Shown piece after piece: positions 23,895-33,909 of a stretch of DNA of 64,000 bases. Source of the stretch: Thauera humireducens (lineage in GTDB: Bacteria; Pseudomonadota; Gammaproteobacteria; Burkholderiales; Rhodocyclaceae); NCBI RefSeq assembly GCF_001051995.2, contig NZ_CP014646.1:3720001-3784000 (forward strand), given 5' to 3'. A program made the translations under genes and the position numbers. Position 1 is the first letter of the stretch. Each line of letters opens with the position of its first letter. The notes beneath the pieces were generated by a model that was not told the DNA's origin, searched no databases, and saw only the letters and a program-made list of their open reading frames with translations.

Positions 23895-26381
23895 ATGATC
23901 TGGTTGTTGCTGGTTTCCCTCCCTCCCTTGGCAGGTGCGCTCGCCTACGGGCGAGCGCCACTTTTTGCCTGGTTGCTGGCGGGCCTGGTGTGGCTCGCGG
24001 CAATGGGCTGGGCGGCCGACTGGCCGGTGGCGGTGACGCTGCTCGCGCTTGTCGCATATGGCGGCACGATGAGCCTGTTCCTCGTCGACGCACTGCGCCG
24101 ACAATGGGTGACGGCGCCAATCTTCAAGGCCTTCCGCAAGGCGTTGCCGACGATGTCGCAGACCGAACGGGATGCGCTGGAAGCCGGTACGGTGTGGTGG
24201 GAGGGTGAGCTGTTCCGTGGCGAGCCCGACTGGAAGAAGCTCCAGAACTACCCCTGGCCGCGTCTCACGGCCGAGGAACAATCCTTTCTCGACAACGAGG
24301 TCGAGGAGCTGTGCCGCCTGACCAACGACTGGGCGTGCACCCAGCAGCAGGACATGCCGGCCGAGGTGTGGCGGTACATCAAGGACAAGGGTTTCCTCGG
24401 GATGATCATCCCGAAGGAATACGGCGGCAAGGGCTTCTCAGCCTATGCCCACTCGCAGGTCATCACCAAGCTGTCGACCCGCTCGTCTGCCCCGGCGGTG
24501 ACGGTGATGGTGCCGAACTCCCTTGGCCCGGCGGAACTGCTGCTGCATTACGGTACGCCCGAGCAAAAACAGCATTACCTGCCCGGACTGGCCTGCGGCC
24601 GCGAGATTCCGGCGTTCGCGCTGACCAGCCCGTGGGCAGGGTCGGACGCCGCCTCCATTCCCGATGCCGGCGTGGTGTGCAAGGGCATGTGGAACGGCGA
24701 GGAAGTGCTGGGGGTGCGTGTGAACTTTGACAAGCGCTACATCACGCTCGCCCCGGTGTGCACCGTATTCGGCCTGGCTTTCCGTCTTTACGACCCCGAC
24801 GGGCTGCTCGGCGGCGACAAGGATATCGGCATCACCTGCGCGCTGGTGCCACACGACCATCCCGGCGTGGACATCGGTCGCCGCCACTTTCCGCTGAACG
24901 CGGTGTGGATGAACGGACCGGTGCGTGGCAAGGAGGTCTTCATGCCGCTCGATTTCATCATCGGCGGACCGAAGATGGCCGGCCAGGGCTGGCGCATGCT
25001 CATGGAGTGCCTGGCGGCCGGGCGCTCGATCTCGCTGCCGGGCTCGAATGCCGGCATGCAGAAGCTGACCGCGCGCGCCGTGGGTGCCTACGCCCGCGTG
25101 CGCTACCAGTTCAAGACCCAGATCGGCCGTTTCGAAGGCGTCGAGGAGGCGCTGACGCGCATTGGCGCCAACACTTACCTGTGTGACGCGGCGCGCGTGA
25201 TGACCGCGGGCGCGATCGATCTGGGCGAGAAGCCGTCGGTGGTGTCGGCGATCGTCAAGTATCACGTCACCGAGCGCGCGCGCCAGGTAGTCAATGACGG
25301 CATGGACGTGATCGGCGGCAAGGGCATCTGCCTGGGGCCGCAGAACTTCCTCGGCCGTGCCTACCAGCAGATTCCGGTCGGTATTACGGTGGAGGGGGCC
25401 AACATCCTGACGCGCAGCCTGATCCTGTTCGGTCAGGGCGCAATCCGTTGCCATCCGTTCGTGCTCGAGGAGATGGGCGCCGCGCAGCGCAATGACGCGC
25501 GCGCCTTCGACAAGGCCTTGTGGGGGCATGTCGGCTTCACGGTGTCGAACGCGGCGCGTGCGGTGGTGATGGGCCTGACCGGCTCGCACTTCGTCAAGGT
25601 GCCGTCGGACGTCGCGCCCGAGACGCGCCGCTACTACCAGCAGCTCACGCGCTTCTCGGCCGCCTTCGCCTTCATCGCCGACATCTCGATGGGGACGATG
25701 GGCGGCGCGCTCAAGCGTAAGGAGAAGCTGTCGGCCCGCCTGGGCGACATCCTGTCTCTGATGTACCTGGCCACGGCAACGCTCAGGCGCTACGAGGCCG
25801 ACGGCCGGCCGGCTGCCGATGCGCCGCTGATGCACTGGGCGATCTGGGACTGCATGTTCCGCATCCAGCAGGCTTTTGAGGGCGTGATCGCGAACTTCCC
25901 GAACAGGCTCTTCGCCCTCGTGCTGCGCCGTCTCGTGGTGTTCCCGCTCGGCCGGCCCTACGTGGTGCCGTCCGACAAGCTGGGGCATGAGGTCGCGACG
26001 CTGCTGATCACGCCATCGGCCACCCGCGACCGGCTGACGTCCGACGTCTATCTGCCGACGGATATCGAGGAGCCCGTCGGCGCGCTCGAAGCGGCGCTGG
26101 CGGCGACGATCGCGGCGGAACCGATCGAGGACAAGCTCAAGCAGGCGCAGCGCGACGGCCGCTTCAAGCCCGGTCTGCTCACCACTGGCGACGCGGACGA
26201 AATGTGGCGCCAGGCGCGCGATGCCGGCGTGATCAGCGAGGACGAGTATCTCATCGTCGAGCGCCGCAACCTGCTGCGCGACAAGGTCATCCGTGTCGAT
26301 GACTTCCCCTATGACTTCGGCCTCAAGGCGGCACTGGACGAGGCGCCGACGGTCGCGCCGGCCCTGAAGGAGGCGGCATGA
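23895..26381 (+). CDS. fadE: Acyl-CoA dehydrogenase, membrane-associated FadE type
   Basis: An 828-residue FAD enzyme that introduces the trans-2 double bond into acyl-CoA, the first step of beta-oxidation. It has the long FadE architecture: two N-terminal hydrophobic helices (about residues 1-60), then the acyl-CoA dehydrogenase core (WRYIKDKGFLGMIIPKEYGGKGFSAYAHS; FALTSPWAGSDAAS; DVIGGKGICLGPQNFLGRAYQQ) and a large C-terminal extension. E. coli FadE is of similar size (814). The AGAGGAGA ribosome site is five bases from the ATG at 23895, which favours it over the GTG three bases earlier. The stop overlaps the next gene by 4 bp. Confidence 0.93.
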   Translation: MIWLLLVSLPPLAGALAYGRAPLFAWLLAGLVWLAAMGWAADWPVAVTLLALVAYGGTMSLFLVDALRRQWVTAPIFKAFRKALPTMSQTERDALEAGTVWWEGELFRGEPDWKKLQNYPWPRLTAEEQSFLDNEVEELCRLTNDWACTQQQDMPAEVWRYIKDKGFLGMIIPKEYGGKGFSAYAHSQVITKLSTRSSAPAVTVMVPNSLGPAELLLHYGTPEQKQHYLPGLACGREIPAFALTSPWAGSDAASIPDAGVVCKGMWNGEEVLGVRVNFDKRYITLAPVCTVFGLAFRLYDPDGLLGGDKDIGITCALVPHDHPGVDIGRRHFPLNAVWMNGPVRGKEVFMPLDFIIGGPKMAGQGWRMLMECLAAGRSISLPGSNAGMQKLTARAVGAYARVRYQFKTQIGRFEGVEEALTRIGANTYLCDAARVMTAGAIDLGEKPSVVSAIVKYHVTERARQVVNDGMDVIGGKGICLGPQNFLGRAYQQIPVGITVEGANILTRSLILFGQGAIRCHPFVLEEMGAAQRNDARAFDKALWGHVGFTVSNAARAVVMGLTGSHFVKVPSDVAPETRRYYQQLTRFSAAFAFIADISMGTMGGALKRKEKLSARLGDILSLMYLATATLRRYEADGRPAADAPLMHWAIWDCMFRIQQAFEGVIANFPNRLFALVLRRLVVFPLGRPYVVPSDKLGHEVATLLITPSATRDRLTSDVYLPTDIEEPVGALEAALAATIAAEPIEDKLKQAQRDGRFKPGLLTTGDADEMWRQARDAGVISEDEYLIVERRNLLRDKVIRVDDFPYDFGLKAALDEAPTVAPALKEAA

Positions 26382-27664
26382 GTCGTGATGTGTTCATCGT
26401 CGATGGCGCACGTACGCCCTTCCTGAAGGCGCGTACCGGCCCCGGTCCCTTCACCGCGGCCGACATGGCCACCGCGGCGGGTACGGCGCTGCTGATGCGC
26501 CAGTCCTTCGCGCCCGACCAGCTCGACGAGGTGATCCTGGGCTGCGCCAGTCCGGCGGCGGATGAAGTGAACATCGGTCGCGTGGTGGCGCTGCGGATGG
26601 GGTGCGGCAATGCCGTGCCCGGGTGGACGGTGATGCGCAATTGCGCTTCGGGCATGCAGGCGCTGGATTCTGCGATCGCCAACATCCAGTGCGGCCGTTC
26701 GGGGCTGGTGCTGGCCGGCGGTGTGGATGCCCTGTCCCACGCCCCGCTGCTGTTCTCCGAGAAGATGGTGCGCTGGCTGGCGAACTGGTACGCAACCAAG
26801 ACGGTCGGCCAGAAGCTGGTGGCGCTCAAGTCCCTGCGTCTGGCTTACCTCGCACCGGTCATCGGCATCATGAAGGGGCTGACCGACCCCATCGTCGGCC
26901 AGTTGATGGGGCAGACCGCCGAGAATCTCGCATTCAAGTTCGGCATCACGCGCGAGGAGATGGACGCCTATGCGGTGGAGAGCCACCGGCGCGTGGTCGC
27001 CGGGCAGGACGCCGGCCACTACGCGGACGAAATCGTGCCGCTGATCGACCGGGACGGCACCGTGTATGGTGCCGATGACGGCGTGCGGCGCGATTCGTCG
27101 ATGGCCGGGCTGGCGAAGCTCAAGCCCTTCTTCGACAAGAGGTACGGCCGCGTCACGCCTGGCAACAGTTCGCAGATTACCGACGGCGCGGCCTGGCTGC
27201 TGCTGGCGTCGGCCGAAGCGGTCGAGCGTCATGGCCTGCGACCGATCGGACGCATCGTCGATAGCCAATGGGCCGGGCTCGCACCGGATCAGATGGGGCT
27301 GGGGCCAGTGCATGCGGCGATGCCGATCCTGCAGCGCCACGGGTTGGCACCGAACGATCTCGACGCATGGGAGCTGAACGAGGCGTTTGCTGCGCAGGTG
27401 ATCGCGTGCCTGCGCGCGTTCGATGATGACGAATATTGCCGCACCCATCTCGGAGTGGATGCCGCACCGGGTGCGCCCGATTCGGCACGGTTGAACGTCG
27501 ATGGCGGTGCGGTGGCGCTGGGGCATCCGGTCGGTGCGAGCGGCGCACGCATTGTCCTGCACCTGCTGCACGTGCTGCGCTGCACCGGCGGCAGGCGCGG
27601 GCTGGCGTCGATCTGCATCGGCGGGGGGCAGGGTGGCGCGATGCTGGTGGAGGCCGTGCAATGA
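26378..27664 (+). CDS. Acetyl-CoA acyltransferase (thiolase), FadI-like
   Basis: A 428-residue thiolase that cleaves 3-ketoacyl-CoA with CoA to release acetyl-CoA. The catalytic residues are visible: Cys89 (RNCASGMQALD), His383 (VALGHPVGASGAR) and Cys413 (ICIGGGQGGAM). The extra length over FadA-type thiolases and the insertion around residues 135-170 fit the FadI type. It starts within the end of fadE (ATGA) and its stop overlaps the start of the next gene in the same way, so the three are one translational unit. Confidence 0.9.
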   Translation: MSRDVFIVDGARTPFLKARTGPGPFTAADMATAAGTALLMRQSFAPDQLDEVILGCASPAADEVNIGRVVALRMGCGNAVPGWTVMRNCASGMQALDSAIANIQCGRSGLVLAGGVDALSHAPLLFSEKMVRWLANWYATKTVGQKLVALKSLRLAYLAPVIGIMKGLTDPIVGQLMGQTAENLAFKFGITREEMDAYAVESHRRVVAGQDAGHYADEIVPLIDRDGTVYGADDGVRRDSSMAGLAKLKPFFDKRYGRVTPGNSSQITDGAAWLLLASAEAVERHGLRPIGRIVDSQWAGLAPDQMGLGPVHAAMPILQRHGLAPNDLDAWELNEAFAAQVIACLRAFDDDEYCRTHLGVDAAPGAPDSARLNVDGGAVALGHPVGASGARIVLHLLHVLRCTGGRRGLASICIGGGQGGAMLVEAVQ

Positions 27665-29679
27665 CGCAATTCACGCAACAGACCTGGAAGCACTGGCGAC
27701 TGCGCCGGGAGGACGACGGTCTGGCCTGGCTGGAGATCGACTGCGCCGATGCCGCAGCCAACACCCTGTCGGTCGAGGTCATGGCCGAGTTCGCGCAGGT
27801 GCTCGATGCGCTGGATGCGCGCTCGCCGAACGCGCTGGTGATCGCCTCGGGCAAGTCCGCCGGCTTCATCGCCGGTGCCGACATCGAGGAATTCACGCAG
27901 CTCGATTCGCCCGCTGCCGCGCGCGCCCTGGTCGAGCGCGGCTGGAGCCTCTTCAACCGTCTCGCCGCGGTGCGATACCCGACGCTCGCGCTGATCCGCG
28001 GGCATTGCCTGGGCGGCGGCCTGGAACTGGCGCTCGCGTGCCGTTACCGCATCGCGGTGGACGAGCCCGGCACCAGGCTCGCCCTGCCGGAAGTGATGCT
28101 CGGCATCGTCCCGGGCTGGGGCGGCATGCTGCGCCTGCCGGCCATGATCGGCCCGGCGGCCGCGCTCGACATGATGCTGACCGGCAAGAGCGTCGATGCG
28201 GACAAAGCCAGGCGCCTCGGGCTGGTGGATGACTGCGTTCCCGTGCGCGTGATGGAGTCCGCCGCGCGCATCATGGCGCTGTCCGATGCCCCGCCGCACA
28301 AGCTGCCGTTGCAGGAGCGCGTGCTGCGCTATGCGATGAACGGCCCGCTGCGCGTCAAGGTGGCGGACAAGGCGCGCAAGCAGGCCGCCGTGAAGGTCAG
28401 CCGCGACCACTATCCTGCGCCCTTCGCCATCGTCGACATCTGGGAGAAGCACGAGGGCAACGCGCTTGCAGTGCCGGCGGGCGATCCGTCCTCGCTCGAG
28501 GCGATCTTCGCCTCGCCGACGACCAAGAACCTGGTACGCGTGTTCTTCCTGCAGGAGCGCCTGAAGGCCTTCGGCAAGGACAACGATTTCGCACCGAAGC
28601 ATGTGCATGTGGTCGGCGCCGGCGTGATGGGTGGCGACATTGCCGCGGTGTGCGCGCTGCGCGGCATGCGGGTGACACTGCAGGACCAGTCGGTCGAGCG
28701 CATCGCGCCGGCCGTCCAGCGCGCGGCGAAGCTGTTCGAGCGCCGCTACAAGGGCGACGCGCGTCAGGTCCGCTTCGCGCTGGACCGGCTGATTCCCGAT
28801 CCACAGGGGCAGGGTGTCGCGCGCGCCGATCTCATCATCGAAGCTATCTTCGAGAATCTCGAGGTCAAGCGCAGCCTGTTCGCCGATCTCGAGCGTCGCG
28901 CGAAGCCCGACGCGGTGCTCGCCACCAACACCTCCAGCCTGCGGCTGGAGGACATCGCCACGGCGCTGCAGGACCCGTCGCGCCTCGTCGGCATCCACTT
29001 CTTCAATCCGGTTCCGATGCTGCCCCTGGTCGAGGTGGTGCAGGGGGAAAGTACCGATGCCGAAGCGCTGCGTCGTGCGACCGGTTTCGTGCGTGCCATC
29101 GACAAGCTGCCGTTGCCGGTGAAGAGCGCGCCCGGCTTCCTCGTCAATGCGGTGCTCGGGCCCTACATGCTCGAGGCGCTGCGCTGCGTCGAGGAGGGGC
29201 GCTCGCCGGAAACCGTCGATGCCGCGCTGGTGCGCTTCGGCATGCCGATCGGCCCGGTCGAGCTGGTCGATACCGTCGGGCTGGACATCGCGGTTGCCGC
29301 CGGCAAGGCGTTGGCCGGCGAGGGCGCGCGGCCGCCGCAGCGCCTGTTGCGCCTGGTCGAGGAAGGCAAGCTCGGACGCAAGAGCGGCGAAGGCTACTAC
29401 CGCTGGGTCGATGGCAAGGCGCAGAAGGGCGAGGCCGGCGCAGCCGGGCCCGAACTGGCCGAACGCATCCTTGCGCCGCTGCTGGCCGCCACCGAGCGCT
29501 GCGTGCGAGGGGGCGTGGTCGCCGATGCCGATCTGGCCGATGCGGGGGTGATCTTCGGCGCGGGCTTTGCCCCGCACACCGGTGGGCCGCTGCACTACGA
29601 CCGCAGCCGCGGGAAAACCCGGATTGGCGGTTTCCCGGGCCAGGCGGAAGGTGCGCCGCAAACCGTCACCCAGGAGTGA
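27661..29679 (+). CDS. Bifunctional enoyl-CoA hydratase / 3-hydroxyacyl-CoA dehydrogenase, FadJ-like
   Basis: A 672-residue multifunctional beta-oxidation enzyme. The N-terminal crotonase domain (about residues 10-200) includes FIAGADIEEF, the oxyanion-hole and catalytic-glutamate motif GHCLGGGLELALACRYRIA and ALPEVMLGIVPGWGG. The NAD-binding dehydrogenase domain begins VHVVGAGVMGGDIAAV (about 316) and contains ATNTSSLRLEDIA and the catalytic-His motif GIHFFNPVPMLPLVEVV. The order hydratase then dehydrogenase is that of FadB/FadJ. It probably works with the thiolase just upstream. The ATG at 27661 overlaps the thiolase stop. Confidence 0.92.
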   Translation: MTQFTQQTWKHWRLRREDDGLAWLEIDCADAAANTLSVEVMAEFAQVLDALDARSPNALVIASGKSAGFIAGADIEEFTQLDSPAAARALVERGWSLFNRLAAVRYPTLALIRGHCLGGGLELALACRYRIAVDEPGTRLALPEVMLGIVPGWGGMLRLPAMIGPAAALDMMLTGKSVDADKARRLGLVDDCVPVRVMESAARIMALSDAPPHKLPLQERVLRYAMNGPLRVKVADKARKQAAVKVSRDHYPAPFAIVDIWEKHEGNALAVPAGDPSSLEAIFASPTTKNLVRVFFLQERLKAFGKDNDFAPKHVHVVGAGVMGGDIAAVCALRGMRVTLQDQSVERIAPAVQRAAKLFERRYKGDARQVRFALDRLIPDPQGQGVARADLIIEAIFENLEVKRSLFADLERRAKPDAVLATNTSSLRLEDIATALQDPSRLVGIHFFNPVPMLPLVEVVQGESTDAEALRRATGFVRAIDKLPLPVKSAPGFLVNAVLGPYMLEALRCVEEGRSPETVDAALVRFGMPIGPVELVDTVGLDIAVAAGKALAGEGARPPQRLLRLVEEGKLGRKSGEGYYRWVDGKAQKGEAGAAGPELAERILAPLLAATERCVRGGVVADADLADAGVIFGAGFAPHTGGPLHYDRSRGKTRIGGFPGQAEGAPQTVTQE

Positions 29680-29682
29680 ACC

Positions 29683-30090
29683 ATGAGCGAGCCATCCGTA
29701 CCTGTCTCTGAGCTACCCCATGACAAGCAGCCCGCGCTGAGGGTCATGCCGATGCCTGCGGACCTCAACCCGGCAGGTGATGTATTCGGCGGTTGGGTGA
29801 TGTCGATGGTCGACATCGCCGGTGCGATTCCCGCCGTGCGCCGTGCGCGTTCGCGCGTGACGACGGTCGCGGTCAATTCCTTCGTCTTCAAGCAGCCGGT
29901 ATCGGTCGGCGATCTCGTGAGCTTCTATGCGGAGGTCAGTTCGATCGGGCGTACGTCGATCACGGTCGATGTCGAGGTGTTCGCCGAGCGCGATCCCGAG
30001 AACCCCGTTGTGGTCAAGGTGACCGAGGCGCGACTGACCTATGTCGCCCTCGACGACAAGGGACGCAAGCGTCCGCTGCCAGCCGGATGA
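29683..30090 (+). CDS. Acyl-CoA thioesterase, YciA-like hot-dog protein
   Basis: A 135-residue hot-dog-fold thioesterase that hydrolyses acyl-CoA. Family features are LNPAGDVFGGWVMSMVDIAGAI (catalytic Asp and helix), NSFVFKQPVSVGDLVSFYAEV and the C-terminal VTEARLTYVALDDKGR. It lies 3 bp after the FadJ-like gene, with the ribosome site inside that gene's end, and therefore belongs to the fadE operon. A likely role is relieving excess acyl-CoA or retrieving CoA during fatty-acid oxidation. Confidence 0.88.
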   Translation: MSEPSVPVSELPHDKQPALRVMPMPADLNPAGDVFGGWVMSMVDIAGAIPAVRRARSRVTTVAVNSFVFKQPVSVGDLVSFYAEVSSIGRTSITVDVEVFAERDPENPVVVKVTEARLTYVALDDKGRKRPLPAG

Positions 30091-30167
30091 GTTTTGTTGG
30101 TGAGTAGTGCGTTTTTTCAGTAGAGCGGGACAAACCCGCAAGTCATGACAAAGTGAGGGGACATCAC

Positions 30168-31454
30168 ATGCAACTGAAGCGTCTGGCAATGAATGTGGCG
30201 GCGGCAACCGCCGCGCTGGCGACGGGCAACGCAATGGCTGCGGGTTTTGCGCTGCAGAACCAGAACGGGGCGGGGACGGGTTATGCCTATGCCGGTTCGG
30301 CGGCGGTGGCCGAGGATGCGAGCACGATCTACTTCAATCCGGCAGGGATGCTCTACCTGAGCGAGGGCCACCATGTGTCGGGCGCGCTGACCGTGCTGCA
30401 TCGCTCGCTCGAGTTCTCGGACAAGGGAACGAATGCCCTGCGTGTTGCTGCGCCGCCGGTACCCGCCTATCCGCTCGGCACCGACGGTGGCGATGCGGGC
30501 GGCAACTCGCTGGTGCCCGCCGCATACTGGGCCATGTCGGTGAACAAGGATCTGCGCCTCGGCTTGGGAATCTCACCGACGTTCGGTAACGCCACCGAAT
30601 GGGACGACACCTTCATCGGGCGCTACCAGGGCAACTACTCGGAGATCAAGGCGATCAACATCAACCCGAGCATCGCGTTCCGGGTCAACGACATGGTTTC
30701 GCTGGGCTTTGGCGTCAATTACGTGAAGTTCGAGGCCGACTTGCGTGGCATGCAGCCGGTGACTGCACTGTTGCCGCGCACGGTTGACGTCGAGAGCAAG
30801 CTGTCGGGCGACGACTCCGGTTGGGGCTGGAACGCAGGTGCGATGTTCCAGCTGACGCCGGCGACGCGCGTGGGTCTAACCTACCGTTCCACCATCGATC
30901 TGGACGTCAATGGCAAGGTCGAGGCAGGGCCGGGTTCGACGCCCGCGAAGGTGTCGATCGAGCTGCCGGATACCGCCTCGCTGGCGATCTCCCACCAGGC
31001 CACCGACAAGTTGCAGATCCTCGCGGACTACACCTGGACGGGCTGGAGCTCGATCCCGCGTCTGAAGGTCCAGCACGGCACCGCGGGGGTGACGCTCACC
31101 GACGAGTACCTTGGCTTCAAGGATAGCTACCGCGTCGGCCTCGGCATGCAGTACCAGTACACCGACGCGCTGCGCCTGCGCGCGGGCGTCGCCTATGACC
31201 AGTCGCCCGTGCGCAATGCCGCGGACCGCACCGTGCGCCTGCCGGACTCCGACCGCACCTGGCTGGCCGTCGGTTTCAACTACAAGCTGAGCAAGCAGAC
31301 CTCGGTCGATGCCGGCTATGCGCACCTGTTCTTCGACAAGGAGAAGATCGACCGCCGTACGGTGCTCGGAACCAACCAGACCGCGCAGTTCGTCCGTGGC
31401 TCGTTCGATACCTCGGTGAACATCTTCTCGGTCCAGCTCAACCACGCTTTCTAA
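30168..31454 (+). CDS. fadL: Outer-membrane long-chain fatty acid transporter, FadL/OmpP1 family
   Basis: A 428-residue outer-membrane beta-barrel. The signal peptide ends ATGNAMAAG, and the mature N-terminus (FALQNQNGAGTGYAYAGSAAVAEDASTIYFNPAGM) carries the hatch-domain NPAGM motif diagnostic of FadL. Alternating hydrophobic beta-strands run to the terminal Phe (VQLNHAF), the signal for barrel insertion. GAGGGG lies 7 bp before the ATG at 30168. It takes up the fatty acids that the surrounding genes degrade. A 5-bp hairpin GCGGG/CCCGC (30125-30139) stands just upstream. Confidence 0.93.
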   Translation: MQLKRLAMNVAAATAALATGNAMAAGFALQNQNGAGTGYAYAGSAAVAEDASTIYFNPAGMLYLSEGHHVSGALTVLHRSLEFSDKGTNALRVAAPPVPAYPLGTDGGDAGGNSLVPAAYWAMSVNKDLRLGLGISPTFGNATEWDDTFIGRYQGNYSEIKAININPSIAFRVNDMVSLGFGVNYVKFEADLRGMQPVTALLPRTVDVESKLSGDDSGWGWNAGAMFQLTPATRVGLTYRSTIDLDVNGKVEAGPGSTPAKVSIELPDTASLAISHQATDKLQILADYTWTGWSSIPRLKVQHGTAGVTLTDEYLGFKDSYRVGLGMQYQYTDALRLRAGVAYDQSPVRNAADRTVRLPDSDRTWLAVGFNYKLSKQTSVDAGYAHLFFDKEKIDRRTVLGTNQTAQFVRGSFDTSVNIFSVQLNHAF

Positions 31455-31469
31455 CCCCGCCAGCGGGCC

Positions 31470-31495
31470 GCGGCCGGGCCCGGTGGTCCGGCCGC
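31470..31495 (+). other. GC hairpin between fadL and the second multifunctional gene
   Basis: GCGGCCGG (31470-31477) and CCGGCCGC (31488-31495) form a perfect 8-bp stem without a T tract. It could stabilise the fadL message or cause partial termination before the downstream gene. Confidence 0.4.
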
Positions 31496-31514
31496 TTCGC
31501 ATCCGGAGAACCGC

Positions 31515-33896
31515 ATGAGTCGTCTCATCATCCGCAAGGTTGCCGTGCTCGGCGCCGGCGTCATGGGCGCGCAGATTGCCGCCCATTGCGCCAATGCCGA
31601 CGTGCCGGTGATCCTCTTCGACCTGCCGGCCAGGGAAGGCCCGGCCAACGGCATCGTCGACAAGGCCGTCGCCGGCATGAAGAAGCTCGATCCGGCGCCG
31701 TTCGCGGCGAAGGATCGCGCGCAGTACGTCGAGGCCGCCAACTACGGTAGCGACCTCGCCCGGCTGGGCGAATGCGATCTCGTCATCGAGGCCATCGCCG
31801 AGAAGATGGAGTGGAAGCTCGACCTCTACGCCAAGGTCGCCCCGCACCTCAAGCCCGGCGCCGTGTTCGCATCGAATACCTCCGGCCTGTCGATCAATGC
31901 GCTCTCCGCCGGCATGCCGGCCGGGGCGCGCAACCGCTTCTGCGGCATCCATTTCTTCAACCCGCCGCGCTACATGCCGCTGGTGGAGCTGATCCCCACC
32001 GCCGAAACCGATCCGGGAATGCTCGACGCGCTCGAGGCCTGGCTGACGACGTGTCTGGGCAAGAGCATCGTGCGCGCCAAGGACACGCCCAACTTCGTGG
32101 CCAACCGCGTCGGCGTGTTCTCGATCCTCGCCGTACTGCACCACACCCAGCGCCTGGGTCTTGCCTTCGACGAAGTCGACCTGCTGACCGGCCCGCGCAT
32201 CGGCCGGCCCAAGAGCGCCACCTTCCGCACCGGCGACGTCGTGGGGCTCGATACGCTGGCGCACGTCGTCGGCACGATGCAGGCGACGCTACCCAACGAC
32301 CCCTGGCATGCGCACTTCAGCACGCCCGCGTGGTTGCAGGCATTGATCGCCAAGGGGGCGCTGGGGCAGAAGACCCGGTGCGGTATCTACCGCAAGCAGG
32401 GCAAGCAGATCCAGGTGCTCGACCTGCACCTGCAGGACTACCGCGACAGCGGCGGCGAGGTCTTTCCGGAGGTCGAGGCGATCCTGAAGCTGAAGGACCC
32501 GACGGAGAAGTTCGCCCAGCTCGCGGCGCACCCCCATCCGCAGGCGCAGTTCCTGTGGTCGATCTTCCGTGACGTGTTCCACTACTGCGCGGTGCATCTG
32601 GGGGACATCGCCGACAACGCGCGCGATGTCGATCTGGCGATGCGCTGGGGCTTCGGCTGGGCGCAGGGGCCGTTCGAGACCTGGCAGGCGGCGGGCTGGC
32701 GTGAGGTGGCGACGATGATCCAGGAGGACATCGAGCACGGCCGAGCGATGTCGAGCGTGCCATTGCCGCCCTGGGTGTTCGAGCGCGACGGCGTGCATGC
32801 GGCTGCGGGTTCCTTCAGTGCCGCGGAGAACGCGCTGAAGCCACGCGCGGCGCTGCCCGCGTATCAGCGCCAGCTCTATCCGGATCGGGTTCTGGGCGAA
32901 GCGCCGGACGACCGCGGCGAGACGCTGTGGGAGAACGCCGGCGTCCGCCTGTGGCGGCGCGCCGACCTGGACGCGCGCATCGGCATCGTGTCGATCGTGT
33001 CGAAGATGCACGCGATCGGCGACGAGGTGATGGACGGTCTGCTCGAGGCGATCGCGCGCGCCGAGGTCGACCTCGACGGCCTGGTGGTCTGGCAGCCGGC
33101 GCCGTTTGCGGTCGGTGCCAACCTGCAGCAGGTGGGCGAGGCCTGCCGCGCCGGGCAGTTCGACCTGCTCGAGAAGATGGTGGCGAAGTTCCAGCGCGCG
33201 TCGATGAGCATCAAGCATGCGCAGGTGCCAGTTGTCGCGGCAGTGCAGGGCATGGCGCTGGGCGGCGGCTGCGAGTTCGTGATGCATGCCGCGCACCGCG
33301 TGTTCGCGCTCGAGAGCTACGTCGGCCTGGTCGAGGCCGGCGTTGGCCTGATCCCGGCAGGCGGGGGCAGCAAGGAGTTCGCCTTGCAGGCCCATGCGAT
33401 GGCGCAGCGTGCGGCGGGTGGCGACGTCTTTCCCTACATCCAGAACGCCTTCCAGACGATCGCGATGGCGACGGTCGCCAAGAGCGCGCTGGAGGCGATC
33501 CAGCTTGGTTTCGGGCGGGCGGGGGACGACGTGGTGTTCAACGCCAACGAGATCCTCTACGCCGCGATCCGGCGCGCACGGGCGATGGCCGAATCGGCGT
33601 GGCGGCCGGCGCTGGTCAATCCGGCGGCCACCGTGGCGGGGCGCAACGGCATCGCGACCTGCGAAATGATGCTGGTGAACATGGCCGAGGGCGGTTTCAT
33701 CTCGGCGCACGACTACCGCGTCGCCAAGGCGGCGGCCATTGCCTTGTGCGGCGGCGAGGTCGAGACCAACAGCCGCGTCAGCGAGCAGTGGATCCTGGAC
33801 GTCGAGCGCGCACAGTTCGTGGAACTGCTGAAGACCGAAAAGACCCAGCAGCGCATCGCGCACATGCTCGAGACGGGCAAGCCGCTGCGCAACTGA
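31515..33896 (+). CDS. 3-hydroxyacyl-CoA dehydrogenase / enoyl-CoA hydratase fusion, FadN-like
   Basis: A 793-residue protein with the opposite domain order to FadB/FadJ. The NAD-binding dehydrogenase part comes first (KVAVLGAGVMGAQIAAH at about residues 8-24; FASNTSGLSINALS; the catalytic-His motif GIHFFNPPRYMPLVELI). A crotonase domain follows at about residues 505-700, with GMALGGGCEFVMHAAHRVFA near 580. This is the layout of Bacillus FadN. It is followed 13 bp later by a FadA-type thiolase, and the two probably form one complex. The crotonase loop reads FAVGANL where AFCAGADL-like sequence is common, which may reflect a different substrate range. Confidence 0.9.
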   Translation: MSRLIIRKVAVLGAGVMGAQIAAHCANADVPVILFDLPAREGPANGIVDKAVAGMKKLDPAPFAAKDRAQYVEAANYGSDLARLGECDLVIEAIAEKMEWKLDLYAKVAPHLKPGAVFASNTSGLSINALSAGMPAGARNRFCGIHFFNPPRYMPLVELIPTAETDPGMLDALEAWLTTCLGKSIVRAKDTPNFVANRVGVFSILAVLHHTQRLGLAFDEVDLLTGPRIGRPKSATFRTGDVVGLDTLAHVVGTMQATLPNDPWHAHFSTPAWLQALIAKGALGQKTRCGIYRKQGKQIQVLDLHLQDYRDSGGEVFPEVEAILKLKDPTEKFAQLAAHPHPQAQFLWSIFRDVFHYCAVHLGDIADNARDVDLAMRWGFGWAQGPFETWQAAGWREVATMIQEDIEHGRAMSSVPLPPWVFERDGVHAAAGSFSAAENALKPRAALPAYQRQLYPDRVLGEAPDDRGETLWENAGVRLWRRADLDARIGIVSIVSKMHAIGDEVMDGLLEAIARAEVDLDGLVVWQPAPFAVGANLQQVGEACRAGQFDLLEKMVAKFQRASMSIKHAQVPVVAAVQGMALGGGCEFVMHAAHRVFALESYVGLVEAGVGLIPAGGGSKEFALQAHAMAQRAAGGDVFPYIQNAFQTIAMATVAKSALEAIQLGFGRAGDDVVFNANEILYAAIRRARAMAESAWRPALVNPAATVAGRNGIATCEMMLVNMAEGGFISAHDYRVAKAAAIALCGGEVETNSRVSEQWILDVERAQFVELLKTEKTQQRIAHMLETGKPLRN

Positions 33897-33909
33897 GGAG
33901 ACTCGAAGA